64,000 nucleotides of DNA from Tepidibacter mesophilus (GTDB lineage Bacteria > Bacillota > Clostridia > Peptostreptococcales > Peptostreptococcaceae), in assembly GCF_002724055.1 (NCBI RefSeq), contig NZ_BDQY01000012.1, forward strand, positions 1 through 64,000. The letters are read 5' to 3'. Position numbers and translations under genes: made by a program. Below, in pieces: positions 62,922 through 64,000 of the stretch (its first letter is position 1; each line of letters opens with the position of its first letter). The notes beneath the pieces are model-generated. The model saw only the letters and a program-made list of their open reading frames with translations, made no database searches and was not told the DNA's origin.

Positions 62922-63124
62922 CCTCTAACACAAAGTGAATACATAAGTTTTTCTTGTTATTTAATTTTTAAGTTTTCAAGGTGAAATTGATTTTAAAATC
63001 TGTTAAGAAATTTTGATTGTTTGAGCGATAGTGAGTTTCAAAATTTTAAGATTTTAAAAGAAATGAGCCTATGAAAAGTAAAAATTAAATAAGGAAAAAC
63101 GTTGTATTCATTTGTGGTAGAGGG
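62922..63124 (+). repeat. Hairpin repeat, copy D (about 203 bp palindrome)
   Basis: CCTCTAaCACAAAgTGAATAC at the left pairs with GTATTCATTTGTGgTAGAGG at the right. The core at 63018-63037 reads TGTTTGAGCGATAGTGAGTT, in the same orientation as copy B. Confidence 0.85.
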
Positions 63125-63223
63125 GCTAAAGAACGAAATTTGGACAAATAGATGTTTGTTTTTTTGAAATTAAAAAGTGAAAGTAAGATTTACTTAATAA
63201 TATTAAATAATTTTTTTGCTATG

Positions 63224-63250
63224 ACGGTTATCATATGATAACTGTTTTTT
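63224..63250 (+). terminator. Palindromic terminator
   Basis: GTTATCATATGATAAC (63227-63242) is a perfect palindrome extended by AC.G/C.GT and followed by a run of T. It may belong to the lost gene whose remnant lies downstream, or close the toxin-immunity unit. Confidence 0.7.
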
Positions 63251-63370
63251 TAGATTTAATTTATAAATAACATTAATTATATAAGTCAGTATGGATTTAA
63301 TACAATTTTCATATGTATTTTTGAACTTTGAAAATTAAATAATATAATTTGTTAGTATAACTGTAAAACA

Positions 63371-63500
63371 AAAATAGTAGCTTAAAGCCACCTGAAGAAA
63401 AACATATCCACCTTTTGAAGACGAAGTAGCATCAGAAAAATCATTTAACTTACTAGAACTTATTAAAACATTTTTAATGCAGAAAATAAGGGGTTTTTAG
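63371..63500 (+). pseudogene. Remnant of a second VgrG-effector linker
   Basis: In one frame the DNA reads A-T-stop-R-K-TYPPF-EDEVA-SEKSFNLLELI, which aligns with ATQRETYPPY-DDDEPEVA-PEKPFNLLELM of the intact fusion (residues about 474-503; DNA 60617-60703). A CAA to TGA change, a short deletion and loss of both flanks show decay. It continues to a stop at about 63500. It marks a former second VgrG-toxin gene or an orphan toxin cassette that recombined through this linker. Confidence 0.8.
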
Positions 63501-63599
63501 TTATAAATATTTTCTATATATTAGATTATGAGTTTTTGTATAAATGCTGATAAGATAAATTAAAATGGTATAAATTTATGAATTTTTGGAGGAATGGTT

Positions 63600-64000
63600 A
63601 TGAATATCAAATTTGAATATACATTTAAATCTATTGAGGCACAAGATATTGAAGCTTCTGAAAAAAAGTATGGGTTTACACTTCCTAATGACTATAGACA
63701 GTTTTTACTATTGAATAATGGTGGAAAGACTGATAGAAGAAGATTTGATACTAAAGATGAAAATGATAATGGAATGATAACTTCTTCAATTGTGCTATTT
63801 TGCCCTCTTTCAGATGAGGTAGGGTTTAATCTTGAAAAAAATTATTGTGTATACAATAAAGAAGGAAAATTAATAGCATCTAAGTTCCTCCCTATAGGAA
63901 TAGATCCAGTAGAAAATTTAATATGCATTTCTGTAGAAGGAAATGATAAGGGTGCAATTTATCATTGTGACATGGCTTATATAGAAGAAGATGGAATATT
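63600..64000 (+). CDS. SMI1/KNR4 (SUKH) immunity-type protein, partial at the window edge
   Basis: The ATG at 63600 follows TTGGAGGAA. 133 codons are visible before the window ends. IEASEKKYGFTLPNDYRQFLLLNNGG is the SUKH opening (helix, then LPxDYRxFLLxxNGG; listed in part), and KFLPIGIDPVENLICISVEG is the second family block. SUKH proteins neutralise nuclease and deaminase toxins. With the toxin remnant just upstream it may be an orphan immunity gene left after loss of its toxin. Confidence 0.85.
   Translation, partial: MNIKFEYTFKSIEAQDIEASEKKYGFTLPNDYRQFLLLNNGGKTDRRRFDTKDENDNGMITSSIVLFCPLSDEVGFNLEKNYCVYNKEGKLIASKFLPIGIDPVENLICISVEGNDKGAIYHCDMAYIEEDGI

Larger units (their letters stand above)
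62715..63599. other. Intergenic region with a hairpin repeat, a terminator and a dead toxin fragment
   Basis: It contains hairpin repeat copy D (62922-63124), a palindromic terminator (63224-63250) and a VgrG-effector remnant (63371-63500). Other parts are AT-rich without a usable ORF. Confidence 0.65.

Noticed and set aside
1-64000. tRNA or rRNA genes
   Set aside because: I found no cloverleaf-type or rRNA-type sequence by eye; a tRNA scan would be decisive.

Overview
The window is AT-rich DNA (AGA for arginine, A/T-ending codons, strong AGGAGG-type ribosome sites, TTGACA/TATAAT promoters) from a spore-forming low-GC Clostridia bacterium. Germination genes, a sigma-K fragment, a Trp T-box and a CD1247-type gene fit; a Peptostreptococcaceae-like relative is my best guess, and the species is not identified.

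Layout. 1-6.2 kb: a tiny ORF, a giant 2-hydroxyacyl-CoA dehydratase activase-type protein and a convergent NhaC antiporter. 6.3-8.0 kb: the 3' half of sigK, cut at the place where skin elements interrupt this gene, then a MarR regulator and a nitroreductase with an operator-like palindrome inside its promoter. 8.2-11.1 kb: a ger operon with A and C genes but no B gene. 11.2-13.8 kb: a two-subunit fumarase and malic enzyme (fumarate to malate to pyruvate). 13.9-15.7 kb: a UGG T-box controlling a tryptophan transporter, then aroE. 16.3-19.7 kb: a secreted beta-propeller protein and four pilin-like genes, one frameshifted at its processing site. 19.7-39.5 kb: a housekeeping block (comFB, aroK, aroQ, pepQ, efp, rnc, smc, ftsY, ylxM-ffh-rpsP-khpA, rimM-trmD-rplS, rbgA, rnhB, ylqGH, yraN, comM) in the usual Firmicutes order. 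39.6-41.5 kb: a secreted thermolysin-type protease on the minus strand.

41.9-64.0 kb is the unusual part: a one-direction locus that looks like a contractile injection system (type VI secretion-like) in a monoderm bacterium. It has a 721-aa sheath-like protein, two Hcp-like tube paralogues, a J-domain protein, two FHA proteins, two PP2C-like proteins (one apparently catalytically dead), several proteins of no known family that could be baseplate parts, an 859-aa Hsp70/actin-fold ATPase, a DcrB/DUF1795 (Eag)-like adaptor, a plain VgrG, a PAAR-like DUF4280 protein, an Imm11-like protein, a VgrG fused to an AHH-type nuclease toxin with an ankyrin protein behind it, a decayed second VgrG-toxin remnant and a SUKH immunity-type gene running off the edge. 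I could not find ClpV/TssH, TssJLM, a gp25/TssE protein or a protein kinase. The dedicated DnaJ/Hsp70-like pair and the incomplete phospho-signalling set make the locus distinctive.

Four copies of a roughly 200-bp hairpin repeat sit in the gaps at 15.9, 17.5, 54.0 and 63.0 kb. They form two inverted pairs, one around the beta-propeller gene and one around the VgrG/effector half of the secretion locus. All functional statements rest on motifs read by eye; no database search was run.
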